Source of the DNA: Nyssa sinensis
Lineage: Eukaryota; Streptophyta; Magnoliopsida; Cornales; Nyssaceae
Direction of reading: 5' to 3'
Length of the DNA: 64,000 nt
Assembly: GCA_008638375.1 (NCBI GenBank)
Contig: CM018035.1
Coordinates: 8,211,577-8,275,576 of the forward strand
Shown here in pieces: positions 1 to 11,926 of this stretch. Positions within the stretch are counted from its first letter, which is position 1. Each line of letters opens with the position of its first letter. Under the pieces are notes generated by a model. It ran no database searches and was not told the DNA's origin. It worked only from the letters and a program-made list of their open reading frames with translations. Both the position numbers and the translations under genes were made by a program.

Positions 1-2019
1 AAGCTTGAAATTCTCCATCAGTCCATCTCCCTCACTTGCCAAGTTGCTAATTACTTCAATACTCTTCCAAGATTATAAAATTTTAAATGTATAATAACTT
101 TAATATGTATGTATGAATGACTTTATATATATTTGATAATAAACTATATATACATGTGTCGGTATGTCTTTCTCATGGCAAATCCCAGGAGGTAATGGCA
201 GAAAGTTTGCTCCACAAGGTAATAGCATATGAGCTATGAAGCACGGACACACTATTTTGGCTCACGTGTCGGACACCAATACTCTCGGACACTTTCTGAA
301 CATGCGAAAAAAAAATGTCCAATTTTTTATTTATTTTTCTGAATTTCAGACACATTATGAACATGTTTTTTTTGTATACATATATATGTTTTATGCAATA
401 GTTAGTAAATTTATTTTGGAGCTTAAATTAATAAACTATGGATGTTGATAATTAAACGAAGAAGTTTTTGAACTTTTATTTAATGTATTTGTTATTTTAA
501 TATCTTAATAATATTTTTGTGATTTGTGTGTTTTTATACTAAATTTAATTGAAATAGCATTACGTTTTTATTATATGATCATATAAAAATATAAAATTTT
601 TATATATTCAACGTGTACCTAACATGTCCATATCCTACTTTCTTGAAAAATGACGTGTTTGTATGTCTTTGTCCCCTGTTTGTATCTGTGCTTCCTAGCA
701 TATGAGAATGCCTCTAATTGAACGAGCCTCAACCGCTGAGCATCAAAAGAGGCTTAATCTGTGAATTTATATAAATAAACTCTCACCCTCTCCCCCCTCT
801 CTCCTTTAGTTTTTTTTTAACTAACAATTTACCATAGATTATTGATATTGGGTACAATTTATTTATAATTTTGTGAACTAACAAAATTAGCATAGATTAG
901 AAATATTGGGTACACTTCAGTTATAATTTTGTGAACTAACATAGATGTAGATGAACTAATTATACTAGTTCTAAGAGATTTTATATTTTCAAATTTTTTG
1001 AAATAAATAGAAAATATGCAAATGCCTTTCTTTGTGTGTTACCCTACCCCACCCCCAAAAAAAAGAGAAAATATACATTCATGCTTGCTTATGAGATTTT
1101 TTTATGTTTTGCTTTTTATTAAAAAAAAATCAGTAAGCATTTTTTTGATTAGTAAAAAAATCAGTCAAAAGCATATAAAATTAACAAAAATATTCATATA
1201 TATAACATATATCAAAGAACTAATAATGTGAAATTAAATAACATGTTTATATCTTTAATTTTTCAAAACAACATAAGTAAATCAAATGAAATTAAATGAA
1301 TGACAAAATACTCCAATTCTAAAACCATGAGTTTCTTTTTATTATCCATTTCCAAATTTCCATCACCTTACGTTCAACAAAAATAAGAACATAATGATAT
1401 GGAGTAGCATAATGAGGAAGAGGAGAATATTGAAGATCATATGATGGCAATCACAATAATGTATCATCAGTGTAACTTTGGTTGTATTGAATATTTACCA
1501 TAGAATATTATGCAATATTGTAGCATACCAGTACGCTAGCATCTGTATTAATCCTTTAGACAATACTATATGTTTCTAGATGTTATATTTAGTTTATTTC
1601 ATACATTCATCTTATTATCCTTGTTGTTTCCAAATTTTTCAGAATATCTAAACATGTATAATATCTTAGCATATTGCCTGATTCTAATCTGATCCACCAC
1701 AACTGAGTTGCATCTCTAGCCGCTGAGTCAGCACCTGATACTGCATCTATGAACCTTGGTATCCATGCAACAAATGTTGCAGTGAACATAATGGATCAAT
1801 GCAAAGAACATGCTCAATTACTCCATTTGCACCAATCAATCTTTTTTTTCTATATTTGCATGGTGACTCGACAACCCATGACCGACCAATGTAAAACTCT
1901 GATTTCTTTTGCACTCATTTTTCTTAAATCCCATAAAATAATTCGAAGCACTTATGGTAACTGCCTCACACCTAAGCATTGAATAAAAATTGAAACACAC
2001 TAGAATCTGACTTGTATAA
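1..2019. other. AT-rich intergenic DNA, no gene seen
   Basis: No open frame here has a recognisable protein. The first six bases are a HindIII site. The only internal structure found is a short diverged tandem repeat at 820-941. Small frames at 173-448, 1016-1231 and 1607-2030 are AT-rich and show no family resemblance. Confidence 0.6.
820..941. repeat. two-copy tandem repeat, period about 58 bp
   Basis: Two imperfect copies each contain catagatta, then atattgggtaca, then ataattttgtgaactaaca. The catagatta word recurs at 833 and 891. The copies are clearly diverged, so the duplication is old. Confidence 0.7.
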
Positions 2020-2305
2020 TAGGAAATCATAGTTGTTACGGGCAGCTGCCGGGCGCCTGACTATGGGAAAAACGCCTAGGCGGTGACTGCTTAAACCCAA
2101 ATAATTGGGCGGTTGCCCAAGCAACTGGGCGGTCGCCTGGGCACCCAATTTGCCCAGATAGTAGATGTTTATAATTAGCCAAACTTTGTATTTTAATACA
2201 TAATTAAGTTTTTACTTTATTATTATATTTTTTTTTTTTTGATAAGTAAGAGTTGTATATATATGGAGCCCAAGATGGGCAACCAGGGAAAAAACCCCAA
2301 AAAAC

Positions 2306-4847
2306 TTACATCTGGTTAAGAGAATCCAAAAAACCTACAAAAGAAGAAACATTTACAGGAAAAACCTCTTTGGCCCAAAAAAATAATAAACGCAAAAAGA
2401 CATCTTTGAAGAAAGGAGTAGAGAGCTCCACATCTTCAAAGACACGGTTGTTCCTTTCTTTCCATATACACTACAAGAGGCAAATTGGGGCCAGTTTCCA
2501 AACTTTCTTGAGATCCTTTGGAAGTCTGCAACCCTCCCAAGCCAAAAGAAGATCTTTAACCGACCCTGACATAACCCAAGAGAAGCCAAACAGAGTAAAA
2601 ATAACATTCCAGCAACACCATGTAGCCTGATAGTGGATAAGCACATGATCCACGCTTTCCTCCTCATTCTTACACAAAGAGCATTTGCTAGCTAAGGAGA
2701 AGCCTCGATTCTTCAGGCTATCCGCCGTAAGGATCGCCTTCCAAGAAGCTTCCCAGGCGAAGAAAGAAGCTTTCAGGGGAACAGTAGCCTGCCAAATGAG
2801 CTTCCAAGGAAAGGAAGAACTAACTGGAGCAATCATGCTTCTATAGAATGAGCGGACAGAAAAAGAATTCTTATCTGGCCTCCAAACTCTCTTGTCCTCC
2901 CTATCTTCCGAAGCCTGAAAATTGTTAAGTAACCGAAGAAAAGAGCCCACCTCGTCAAGCTCCCAATCATAAAAATCTCTTCTAAAGCAAGGAGCCCAGA
3001 TAAGCTTGTTCCCATCTTTCTCCAAGCACTCACTAACCCGAGCCTCTTTGTTACTAGCCAGACTATACAACCTGGGGAATTTCGCCCTCAAAGACTCACT
3101 CTCCTCTGTCCATGCATCCTGCCAGAATTTCAACTTATCGCCATTTCCGAGAACAAGACGGCATCTTTCCATAAAGGGCCTCCACCCATCTCTAATGAAA
3201 CCCCAAGGGCCACAACCCCTCGGCCCCTCCACACTACCCGAACACCAACCTGCATGATCACATCCATACTTAGCAATAATGATGTCCCTCCAAAGCTCCC
3301 TATTACTTTCACCAAATTTCCATAGCCATTTCCCTAGAAGGGCTTGATTGAACATGCACAAATCTTTCACCCCAAGGCCCCCGTGAGACACCGGATTCTT
3401 GATTTTGTCCCAAGCCACAAGGTGAATCTTCCTAACCTCCCCTTCATGACCCCATAGGAAGTCCCTCTGAATCTTCTCAAGTCGTCTACTAACTGTCTTT
3501 GGAATAGGGAAAAGGGACATGAAATAAGTGGGGAGATTGGCCAAAGAGTTTTTGACTAGGATGAGTCTGCCTCTCTTAGACAGGAGTTGTGCCTTCCAAC
3601 CAGACAGTTTGTTGAGAAACCTACCAACCACCGGGTCCCATACCCCAATGGAACAGGGAGAAGCACCCAAAGGAAGACCGAGATAAACCGTGGGAAGGCT
3701 GCCCACTTTGCACCCTAAAGTGCTAGCTAACAGGTCCAAGTCTTGAATCAGCCCAACCGGAGTAATACTGCTTTTAGCGAGATTGATCCGCAGACCTGAA
3801 ACAGCTTCAAAACACACAAGAATGCAACGGACAAAACGGAGCTGACGAACCGAGGGGTCACAGAAAATGATGGTATCGTCCGCAAACAAAAGATGGGAAA
3901 AGCCAATGCCACCACCACTTCTGCCCCCCACCTTGAAGCCGTTGATGAGACCAACCTCCTCTGCCCGGGACAAAAACCGGCTCAAGGCCTCCATAGCAAT
4001 CACAAAAAGAAAGGGAGAAAGGGGGTCGCCCTGTCTCAATCCTCTAGAGGAACGGAAGAAGCCTGCAGGGGATCCATTGACAAGGACAGACAAGGAAGCT
4101 GTGGAGATACATGATTGGATCCACTTCCGCCACTTGCCCCCAAAACCCATCTTAGCCAGCATACTCATCAGAAAACTCCAGCTAACATGATCAAAGGCCT
4201 TCTCAATATCCAACTTGCATACAAGCCCTTTCCTTTTATGCTTAATCCTTGAGTCTATGCATTCATTAGCAATGAGAGCCGCATCCAGAATTTGACGGCC
4301 TTCCACAAAAGCATGTTGACTAGGAGAGATGATGTTGCCCATAATCTTCTTGAGCCGAAGGGAAAGAACCTTTGCAATCAACTTATACACACTGCTCACC
4401 AGGCTAATAGGACGAAAATCCTTGATGCTATTGGCTCCTTCCTTTTTTGGAATGAGGGCAATGAAGGAGGCATTGAGGCTACGCTCAAAGCCGCCCTCCT
4501 TATGGAAGGCCTCGAAGACCGCCATAATATCTGCTTTCAGAACACCCCAACATTTTTTGAAGAAGGCCATAGTAAAACCATCAGGACCTGGAGCTTTATC
4601 GCCGTTGCAGGCATCCAAAGCTCTCACCACTTCTTCCTCCGAAAAAGGAATCTCTAGATTAGAGGAATCATCCCCATTCAGGCTATTTAGGAAGAGGTTG
4701 TTCACCCCCGGTCTCCAGCTATGCGGCTCAGAGTACAGAGATGAGAAAAAATCCACAATACCTTTTCTGATAGAAACTTCATCATTAAGAATCTCGTCAT
4801 CAATAACAATAGAGGAAATATGGTTCTTCCTGTAATGTATGCATTTA
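2306..4847 (-). pseudogene. LINE ORF2, reverse transcriptase and C-terminal zf-RVT part
   Basis: This is the RT portion of a plant L1 ORF2, which would make cDNA of the LINE RNA at a nicked target. Visible RT motifs run from KAPGPDG (about residue 104 of the open frame that begins at 4906) through FRPISL, KLDIEKAFDHVSW, GLRQGDPLSPFLF and the catalytic FADD (341-344). A C-terminal Cys-rich CSLCKNEEESVDH segment follows. The first 20 or so residues of that frame are antisense to the inverted endonuclease and are not RT. The frame is open for about 2.4 kb and is then cut by an in-frame TAG at 2471-2473, where relatives have Trp. Reading past it gives another 54 residues in the same frame to a TAA at 2306. 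With the endonuclease inverted and the frame cut, the copy cannot make a full ORF2 protein. Confidence 0.9.
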
Positions 4848-5455
4848 AAAATATTATCATGGAATGTGAGAGGTCTAAATGATTCTGACAAACGTTCTAT
4901 TATCAAAGGTTTGCTTCATGAATAGAGGCCTACAGTTATATGCCTTCAAGAAACAAAAATGGAGTGCATCTCGAGATCTATTGTTCGCTCCATTTGGGGG
5001 TCCAGATGGATTAAGTGGGTTGCCCTGAACTCCCAAGGCACAGCAGGAGGTATCTTAGTGGCGTGGGACTCCCGGCTGATTTCTTGTCTTGAGCAGAGGA
5101 TGGGTGAGTTTTCCATCTCTTGTAAGTTTAACTTAGTGGCTAATTCTTTTGTGTGGGGTTTTTGCGGTATCTATGGGCCAGTGGTTGATGGGGTCGAGGC
5201 TATATGGATGAACTGAGTCGTCATTTCTTTGGCAACTGGTGTTGGGGGGATTTCAATGTTAGGATCCCTTGAGATTTGGGGGAGAGGTTGACCCGCGATA
5301 GGATCTTCAACGAGTTTCTCTTCAAAGCTTGGTGATTTCCATTTTGTTATGTCCGAGGAGGTCATCATCGCTATGACGATTTCTATTTGACCATTCCAGT
5401 CTTCAAAGTGTCCCCGGCCGTGTTGATCACCACCCTATTAATTCGGTTTTGTTCT
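4848..5455 (+). pseudogene. LINE ORF2 endonuclease (APE-type) fragment, inverted
   Basis: Read on the plus strand, the sequence begins ILSWNVRGLN, the usual start of the plant L1 endonuclease. It continues through VICLQETKM (Glu of the metal site) and a GGILVAW segment. Later pieces in other frames read GDFNV and, near 5425, VDHHPI, the counterpart of the terminal SDHxP. A stop occurs inside the first frame at about 4921 and further frame breaks follow 5217, so this is dead. The longest clean stretch is 4959-5216. Confidence 0.85.
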
Positions 5456-6234
5456 TTGTTTTGTTAAGGGTTGAACATATCCTTGAATCCGTAAATAATA
5501 ATTTGTTATTAGACAAATTTCTTATTTTAATACATAATTAACTTTTTGTTTCATTATTATATTTTTTTCTTTTACATTTTCTATTTTATCTGTAAATAAA
5601 TGGGGTAAAATTAATACAGAGATTAAGATTTTTACTAACATTGATTATTTGTATATGAAGTTCTTATATATATATAACAACCTGTTGTTTTATTTAAATG
5701 TAATATATAAAGTAAAATTTTCTTAGAAAATTATGTTAATATTATCTGATCCCTCCAATGGTTTATTAATTTCATGCTATCAAAATAAAACAAATTACAT
5801 TTATGACACTATAATAATTATTAATTGCTATGAGTTTTGTCAAGTTTGTTCAATGTTACCTTTTGAATTTTCATCAAATTTTATTATTTGAACGAGATAA
5901 CTTCTATTCAAGTGATTTCTATTGTATTGTCCATTTTATTTGATTGATTTGCATAGGCTACAATGTTTCTAAAACTGAATAAGTTTGTTTGCTGGCAATA
6001 TAAGTAATACATAGTTGCTATTGTATTTTTTTTTTTTCATATTTTTATGCAGGGAAAAGAATATTATTTTTTATTGATTTAATTTCTTATTAATAAAATA
6101 GATTTTGTGAAATTATGAATTAAAAAATGATTAGATCACTTTTATGCTATGTTTTTCGGTTGGGTGTTGCCTAAGCAGTAAGTTAGATACATCACCTAGG
6201 GTCGCCTAGGCAATTTGACAACTATGTAGGAAAT

Positions 6235-8046
6235 GGACCATTATAGCAAAGTAAGAGTTTAATTCAAGAGGAGAAAAGGAGGCAAAAATTGGAACAGAAA
6301 AATGATTTGATGCGTAGATCCTCAAAAAATGAAATAATTAAAGTTCCATTGTTTAGTGGCAAGTTCTGCTTCCATACCCTTTATAGCTTCTAGAAACTAC
6401 CAGAAATAGTGCAAGTATCAGCATCTGCATTAACTTACATAATGGTATTTTTCGTCCTACAAAACTAACTAGACTAACAAAACAAACAAAAGGCATATTT
6501 CGTGAAAATCATCCAATCAATGAAACGAGGAAATAATCTGTAGAAAGAAATACCAGCAACAAAGTCAAAGTATCACATTCACAAACATATTAAGAAGTAT
6601 TAAATGGTAATCAATGAGAACTGTAAACAGCAACAAAGAGTCAAGGACAGCATGAAAATACCAATTATCATGCCAGGGAAAAGTATTCCATAGTAAATAA
6701 GCAAAACTCAATTAAAAGAAGAAAAAAAAAAAAAGAGAAAAGAGTTTTATTCGTCTGATTTTTTTTTAATTTTTTTTGTGTGGGGGGGATGAAAGAGAAA
6801 TCCAAAACAAGAAGAAAGGGGGAGTTGAGTTTTAGCTTATGCAGGGCGGCTCCAACCCTTCATTGATGCTGCTTTCAATTGATAGATGAGGGCATACCTC
6901 AGGCATACAGCAAGATGTGCAGCAAGATGTGAAGTGTCAGCACTCAAATGCTGACTTTTTAAAGTCAATATAATAGTTCTCCACGTTGCATGCTTAAATC
7001 TTCTAAAAACTATGGCCAGATAAGCCACATTACCCAAGTCCAAACTCATAAATCGAAAAAAGATAGAAAAAAATGATTTAGGAGTTAATAAATCAGTAAA
7101 ATAGCCTGTCTATACAATTCCAAAGTTTGCACAAAGAAAGGTCCATAGGCCATGAATTGACTCCATAATGTGGTACTAGCAATGGTGCATACTTGAGTGT
7201 GACTAACCATCATCAGCAAGATTGGAGGGTGTCTGAGTTTCACCTTTTCTTTTCCCACACTTCTGTTAGCACCACGGAGTAACTGTGTCAACCTATTAGC
7301 CTTATGCACATTTTGGGAAACAGAACTAAAAAGCATAAAGCCAAATCCCATTGGAGAGAAATATGGGATGGGCAATTTCCAATTTGAATTCAAATTCAGA
7401 CTTCGAGCTGTCAAGTCCAAAGGCTATAGGCATCACAGAGGTTCCTTGTTTGAAATAGGAAAACTTTAGTGAATAGAGAGGAGAGGTGAAAACATTATAT
7501 CAGTGCTTTCCTCTTTAATCAATCACAAAGATACAAAACTTATTGATATTGCAGTTTCAACCAATGATAACTCCATTGCTAGGTTTATATTGGCCTCAGC
7601 GGTAGTGTTAGTGGGCTTTCTTTTTTTCTTTTTCTTTTTTTTGGGTGTTGTGTGTTCAAAAAATGGGTGATATCATCATTACATGAAGCATTTGGAGAGA
7701 AAAATGGTGAGACTTGTAAAGATTAAGAAACAGCTATTGTGGAGTTAAAAGAAGAATGTTGCCCTCTTTGCATTTTTGATTGTCAAGGAAGCGGACTGCA
7801 AATCGTGCCTGCTAGAACCTGCTTCCCGTAGGAGGTGTATCGAATCTGATTTGACCTTAAACCGAATAACAAGCCATACCCAAAAGTGGCTCCATACGGG
7901 TCTAACAAGTAGCAAAAGGCAATAATATATCTCTTTAGAGTTTTTGTTGGTTATTGCTACTATAAGGATTAGGTGGAGAATGGAAGGGTTGCCCTACCTC
8001 TCTCAAGTGCTGATTCTCTCAGGATTGCATTTCTGTTCTCTGGGGA
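6235..8046. other. no gene recognised; probable intron or 3' flank of the MRF-like gene
   Basis: Two minus-strand frames of 70 and 111 codons (6837-7049 and 7085-7420) match nothing I recognise. I searched by eye for the second exon of the MA3-domain gene, which should encode a glycine-rich stretch followed by TWGKLLDTD, and did not find it. Confidence 0.5.
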
Positions 8047-8096
8047 GGTAATGTAGCCAGCTGACCCCAAATAGCTGGGATTTGTTTAGTTGAGTG
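8047..8096 (+). repeat. possible 3' end of an Au-like SINE
   Basis: The words taatgtagcc and gaccccaaatagctggga resemble the conserved 3' end of Au-type plant SINEs. No convincing tRNA-related A and B boxes were seen upstream, so it may be only a fragment. Confidence 0.3.
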
Positions 8097-8411
8097 GAGT
8101 TTCTAAGAGTTTTAACACCACGTTGTGATTGATTCAGTCAACACATCTTGCCATATTCAAGATCAGATCCAATGCACCATATCCCAAAAATGCATACCGT
8201 AAATCAAATCTAATATAATTGATGAATAAAAAGTCAAGGCAAATGTAAGAGCACAAATAACAATTACTAGGCGAAAACTAATTAATTACTATATTCTTTA
8301 ATATAGTAAAATTTAATTCATAAGTCATATGCCTCGTTGCATTCGCTTTCAAGATAGTCAACTAAAAATAGCAACAGAATCACAATTCTAAAAAGTGCCA
8401 AATGCACTCAC

Positions 8412-8673
8412 CCTTTTTTATTCGGACAACCTTTCCCGAGTGTGAGCGGCGCACATGCCTCACTGCAATCCCAGCAGTCGGTGCCTTGCTGCCCGCAGGA
8501 GCTTTTATATGATGTTCAGAAATCAAAGATGTCGGGGACTTCAGAGTTGGTGATTTTGGTGATGACGACAGAACTCCTGATTTTGGTGATGACGACAGAC
8601 TATCTGAATTCTGCGTCGCTATTTTCAACACTTCCCTCTGCTCATGCGTCAGAAACCCCTCGTTCGATGCCAT
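8412..8673 (-). CDS. MA3-domain translation regulatory factor (MRF/ECIP1-like), first coding exon only
   Basis: The exon encodes a protein starting MASNEGFLTHEQREVLKIA and reaching GIAVRHVRRSHSGKVVRIKK. This is the conserved N-terminus of plant proteins with several MA3 domains (PDCD4-like), which bind eIF4A and ribosomes and tune translation. The Met at 8673 is chosen because it matches the family start and lies 15 bases after a good acceptor (intron 8689-8829). The exon ends at a GG/GTGAGT donor, last exon base 8412, phase 1, where relatives continue with Asp and a Gly-rich run. A 24-base in-frame duplication gives SSSPKSGVLSSSPKS. None of the MA3 domains can be found at lower coordinates. 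Either the next intron runs past position 1 or this is a truncated copy. Confidence 0.75.
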
Positions 8674-8688
8674 TTACACTCACAAATC

Positions 8689-8829
8689 CTAAACAACCAT
8701 TAATAAAAACAAATTAAAGCATTAAACAGCCTAAGTATGGATTTCAAATAATTACTAACACAAGTCTTGAAAATCAAACCACCAATAGTAGCATGGTAAG
8801 TGTATTGTTAGATTGGCCAATTCCAATAC
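8689..8829 (-). other. intron in the 5' UTR of the MRF-like gene
   Basis: On the minus strand the donor reads GAG/GTATTG (exon ends at 8830). The acceptor is the T-rich run GTTGTTTAG (exon resumes at 8688). The intron is 141 bp and lies just before the start codon. The 5' UTR exon would span about 8830-9165. Confidence 0.65.
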
Positions 8830-9193
8830 CTCTCTGCACTTCGAGGAGAGAGAGAACCAGTGAGTGTGATCGAAGAAAAACCCTAACCCTCCACCGAATT
8901 TGCAGAGATCTTTCTCGAACTAGCTCTTCTGTGCTTGGCTCGGATCTCGAGCCAAGACAGGAGAAAGGCTAAAGCAATCAAATCGGATCTTCAACAACCA
9001 CGGACGATCGAATAGATTACGAGAGTGTCGAAGAAAACCCTAGATCGACGGGAACTCTACAGAGACAGTGTCTCGCGAAAAGCGTTTTTCGATTCGAATC
9101 TCTGCATATGCTTCGGTGTTTCTATCGCTCTATTTAGTATTTTCTCAATCGCGACAGAGAGAGAGAAACGAAATGGATGAGAACGAAGAGGGG

Positions 9194-9252
9194 TATTTAT
9201 AGTCAGGCTACGGTTACATATACACGTCAGTCTCTCTTATGCGGTCCACGTG
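9194..9252 (-). promoter_or_regulatory. promoter of the MRF-like gene: TATA box and G-box
   Basis: On the minus strand TATAAATA lies at 9201-9194, giving an expected start near 9165. A perfect palindromic G-box, CACGTG within CCACGTGG, lies upstream at 9247-9252, and a further ACGT core lies near 9224. G-boxes bind bZIP and bHLH factors in plants. Binding here is inferred. Confidence 0.6.
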
Positions 9253-10122
9253 GCATTGTCGCTAAAGCGGAGTGGTCTGTACCTTCTCCTTGGTCTCCAC
9301 CCGGCTTAGAACTATCCGGCTAGGGTTTTTTACGTTTGTGAAATTACTAATAGGCCCCTCCTCTTTGTTCATTGAAAGGAATGAAGATTAGGATAATAGA
9401 AGAAAAAGGAAAAGTTTCCCCCATCTATTTTTGGTGCCGGGAAAAGCTTATCCTAAAATTATTTATGAAGATCGTACGTTTTTGACATTGTTCGTTTAGA
9501 TGAATCCCAAAAAGAAAAAAAAAAAATTAAATTAAGTTATAATTTGAATAAATAATTATAAAAAAATATTGTTTGAATTAAATTATTTAAAATTTAAATA
9601 AATATATTTAATAAATATTATAATACTTAGATCAACTATTAATAAGGATCATTATGTTAATTTTTGAAAACGTTCATTTTAGATTAAGTATAGATTCATT
9701 AAATGTAGCTAATAAATTAAACCAAACACTTGACAAATTAGAAAAATTCGTTTTGAATTTGAAAAGATAATTAACTACGATTTATAAGTTGAATCCAATA
9801 TCACATAAATATCATTTAAGTCCGTTTTAAATACATTCATTAAAACATTCGCAATTTAATCCCAAACGCGTAGTGATGGGTGCCTTAGAACTACCCTTTT
9901 TGGTTCCACAAGTATTGTAGAAGGATTCCAAATAAATATCCAAATTCCAATCTAAGTGAAAAGCGAAGTTAATATAGTAAATTTCCAGTTCTAGAAGACA
10001 ATGTTCAAGTTTATAGAAAAAAAAAAATTTCTTGTTAATTTTGTCTTCTTGTCAATGTACCAAGTTCTGTATTTCAAAAGGCAAACCTCAAGCAACTCTG
10101 CCCCAAAGCATGGGTCAAGACT

Positions 10123-10224
10123 CAAGTTAGACAATCAGACAGGTGAATATTGAATAGGTTTGATTTTGGACTCTGCCCTGGTCAAGTTAGGCAATCAAAC
10201 AAGTGAATATTGAATGTGTTTGAT
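10123..10224. repeat. two-copy tandem repeat, period 60 bp
   Basis: The string caagttagacaatcagac with gtgaatattgaat is repeated 60 bp later as caagttaggcaatcaaac with gtgaatattgaat. The copies differ at a few bases. Confidence 0.75.
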
Positions 10225-11893
10225 GAAGAGGTTGTTTTGAAATTTTTTATATTGGATTAGATCAAAACTATTCTCATTAAATTATTCAATTTTTAGGTAA
10301 CTTTTCTCGAGTTTGATTTTATTTAAGTTTTAAGTCTTTTTTAAAAACAAATATGAACGACTATACTGCTAAAAGATACTTATCAAACAGTTAAAAATTT
10401 AAAATTAATTTATTTATATTATATAAACCTAGTTCTAATCTTTTTCAAACAAGTTCTAAAGTCATTAGTTTTTAAACAACTTCAGCTGCAGCACACAACA
10501 TTGCATATACAATGTACTTGAGATGTCTATTAAGTTAAAATAACAATTATATGTTTTTTTGTATTTATTTTAATATTTTAACTATTTCCACAAATATCCC
10601 CTTTAAAAAAGAAATTTCAACATAAACAAAACCCATCCTCATCATATGCTTAGTTCTGCATGCAACAAGCGAGGTCATGAAGGAGGAGAATGGCATTACA
10701 AATAAAATTAAAAAATTTAATGACCTTACAACTTCTATGATAAGGCAAAATCACTACTCTCATTAAATTGTAGTAAAAATCACTATTCTCCTGAGTTTTT
10801 TGGCTTTGTAACAATTTCCTTGTGAAATCAGGAAAGGATGGGAGTATTTCATTTCACCCTTTGTGGTTAGACCATGTGATACTTAACCTTTGCAAATTTT
10901 ATTTTATTTTTTTGATATAACAATGGAGATGGGAGAGGGAGAATCGAACTCATGCTAGTAAATAAGACCTTGATTCTAACCCCCTACATTTCAAAAGTGA
11001 ACACTTAAGCATGACTAAGTGGAATCCTTAAAATTCTGCCAAAAAAATAAATGACATGTGAATGTAAAGTGTTCATTGCAATCCTAAATAGTTAGAAGAT
11101 TTGGTTTCACAAGTTTCATTAGTATTAGGACTTTTTAACGTATTGGTCAAGTTTATAACATTTAGTATTAGAGCTGACATCATGTCACGGGTTTGACTCA
11201 TTGAGGGGATGAGCTAAAGATTGAATTAAAATGCCGTAGTATTATGTAGTGGTATAGTGCCGAGTCATTGAATACTGATAGTTAAATAAAGTCGCAAAAA
11301 AAAAAGGAGGACAATCAACGAGTCAATGTTGATAAAGTGGGCCATCATGGACATGGAGCCCTTAGTCCTATGACTTTTGGCCTATTGGTTATGTCCATAA
11401 CAATCATTGGGCTTAACTATAAAAGGATAAAGTGTAATTTTTTCACCGAGATTCGATGCTATCTTAAAACTGAAAAAAGATTATTTTGGTCATTTCACAT
11501 TTTTTGCCAAGTCTATCACATTTGGCACTTCAATCACGACCTTAAAGAATTAAGTGTTTTTTTTTTTATATAGATTGGTAAGAGAGTATCTTGATCCAAT
11601 TTATGCGTGTCGGACTAAATCTCCCTTCCCGTAGTAGTTAGACCCACTCTCTAAGCTCTAATTGACAACAATCGACACAGAAAAAACTCAAAACTCAAAT
11701 GTTTGAATTTTATCCTTAATGTCTTTTATAACTCCACCACACCTTAAGTGTTGAGTATGGAAGTAAAGTGTAGGTTTTGAAAAAAAATAAGAAGGACTAT
11801 TGGATCCAAATACATGTCATAAGAGTAATCATTTAACAATACGTCACAGTGTTTAATGTATGTATATTGTAGCAGCATCTCTAAGATTCTTTA

Positions 11894-11926
<33 letters not shown>

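Larger units (their letters stand above)
2229..5465 (-). mobile_element. L1-type LINE with inverted 5' part (twin priming)
   Basis: The 3' end lies at the left: a T-run at 2228-2240 (the poly-A tail of the minus strand) is followed by gataagtaagag, a common 3' end of plant L1 elements. Reverse transcriptase and the C-terminal zinc-knuckle region read on the minus strand from about 4847 to 2306. From about 4848 to 5455 the endonuclease domain of the same kind of ORF2 reads on the plus strand. The start of ORF2 lies at the junction and the end of the endonuclease at the outer edge, which is the order twin priming predicts. The DNA between endonuclease and RT is missing. Similar sequence at about 2178-2228 and 5512-5563 looks like a long, diverged target duplication, which places the insertion inside the hAT element. 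Confidence 0.88.
2028..6226. mobile_element. non-autonomous hAT-like DNA transposon, split by a nested LINE
   Basis: The left end starts CATAGTTGT and the right end finishes ACAACTATG, giving a perfect 9-bp terminal inverted repeat with weaker pairing further in. Both ends are followed by GCCTAGGCG-type words (2080-2150 and 6190-6210). An exact 8-bp direct repeat, TAGGAAAT, flanks the element at 2020-2027 and 6227-6234. An 8-bp target duplication with short inverted repeats is the hAT hallmark. No transposase is visible, and without the LINE the element is only about 0.8 kb, so it would have moved using a transposase made elsewhere. Confidence 0.85.

Noticed and set aside
2353..2667. Minus-strand 104-codon frame and plus-strand frames at 2253-2630 and 3867-4835
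   Set aside because: They are out-of-frame shadows of the LINE reverse transcriptase.
6837..7420. Two minus-strand frames of 70 and 111 codons downstream of the MRF exon
   Set aside because: They do not resemble MA3 domains or any other protein I know; length is within chance for this base composition.
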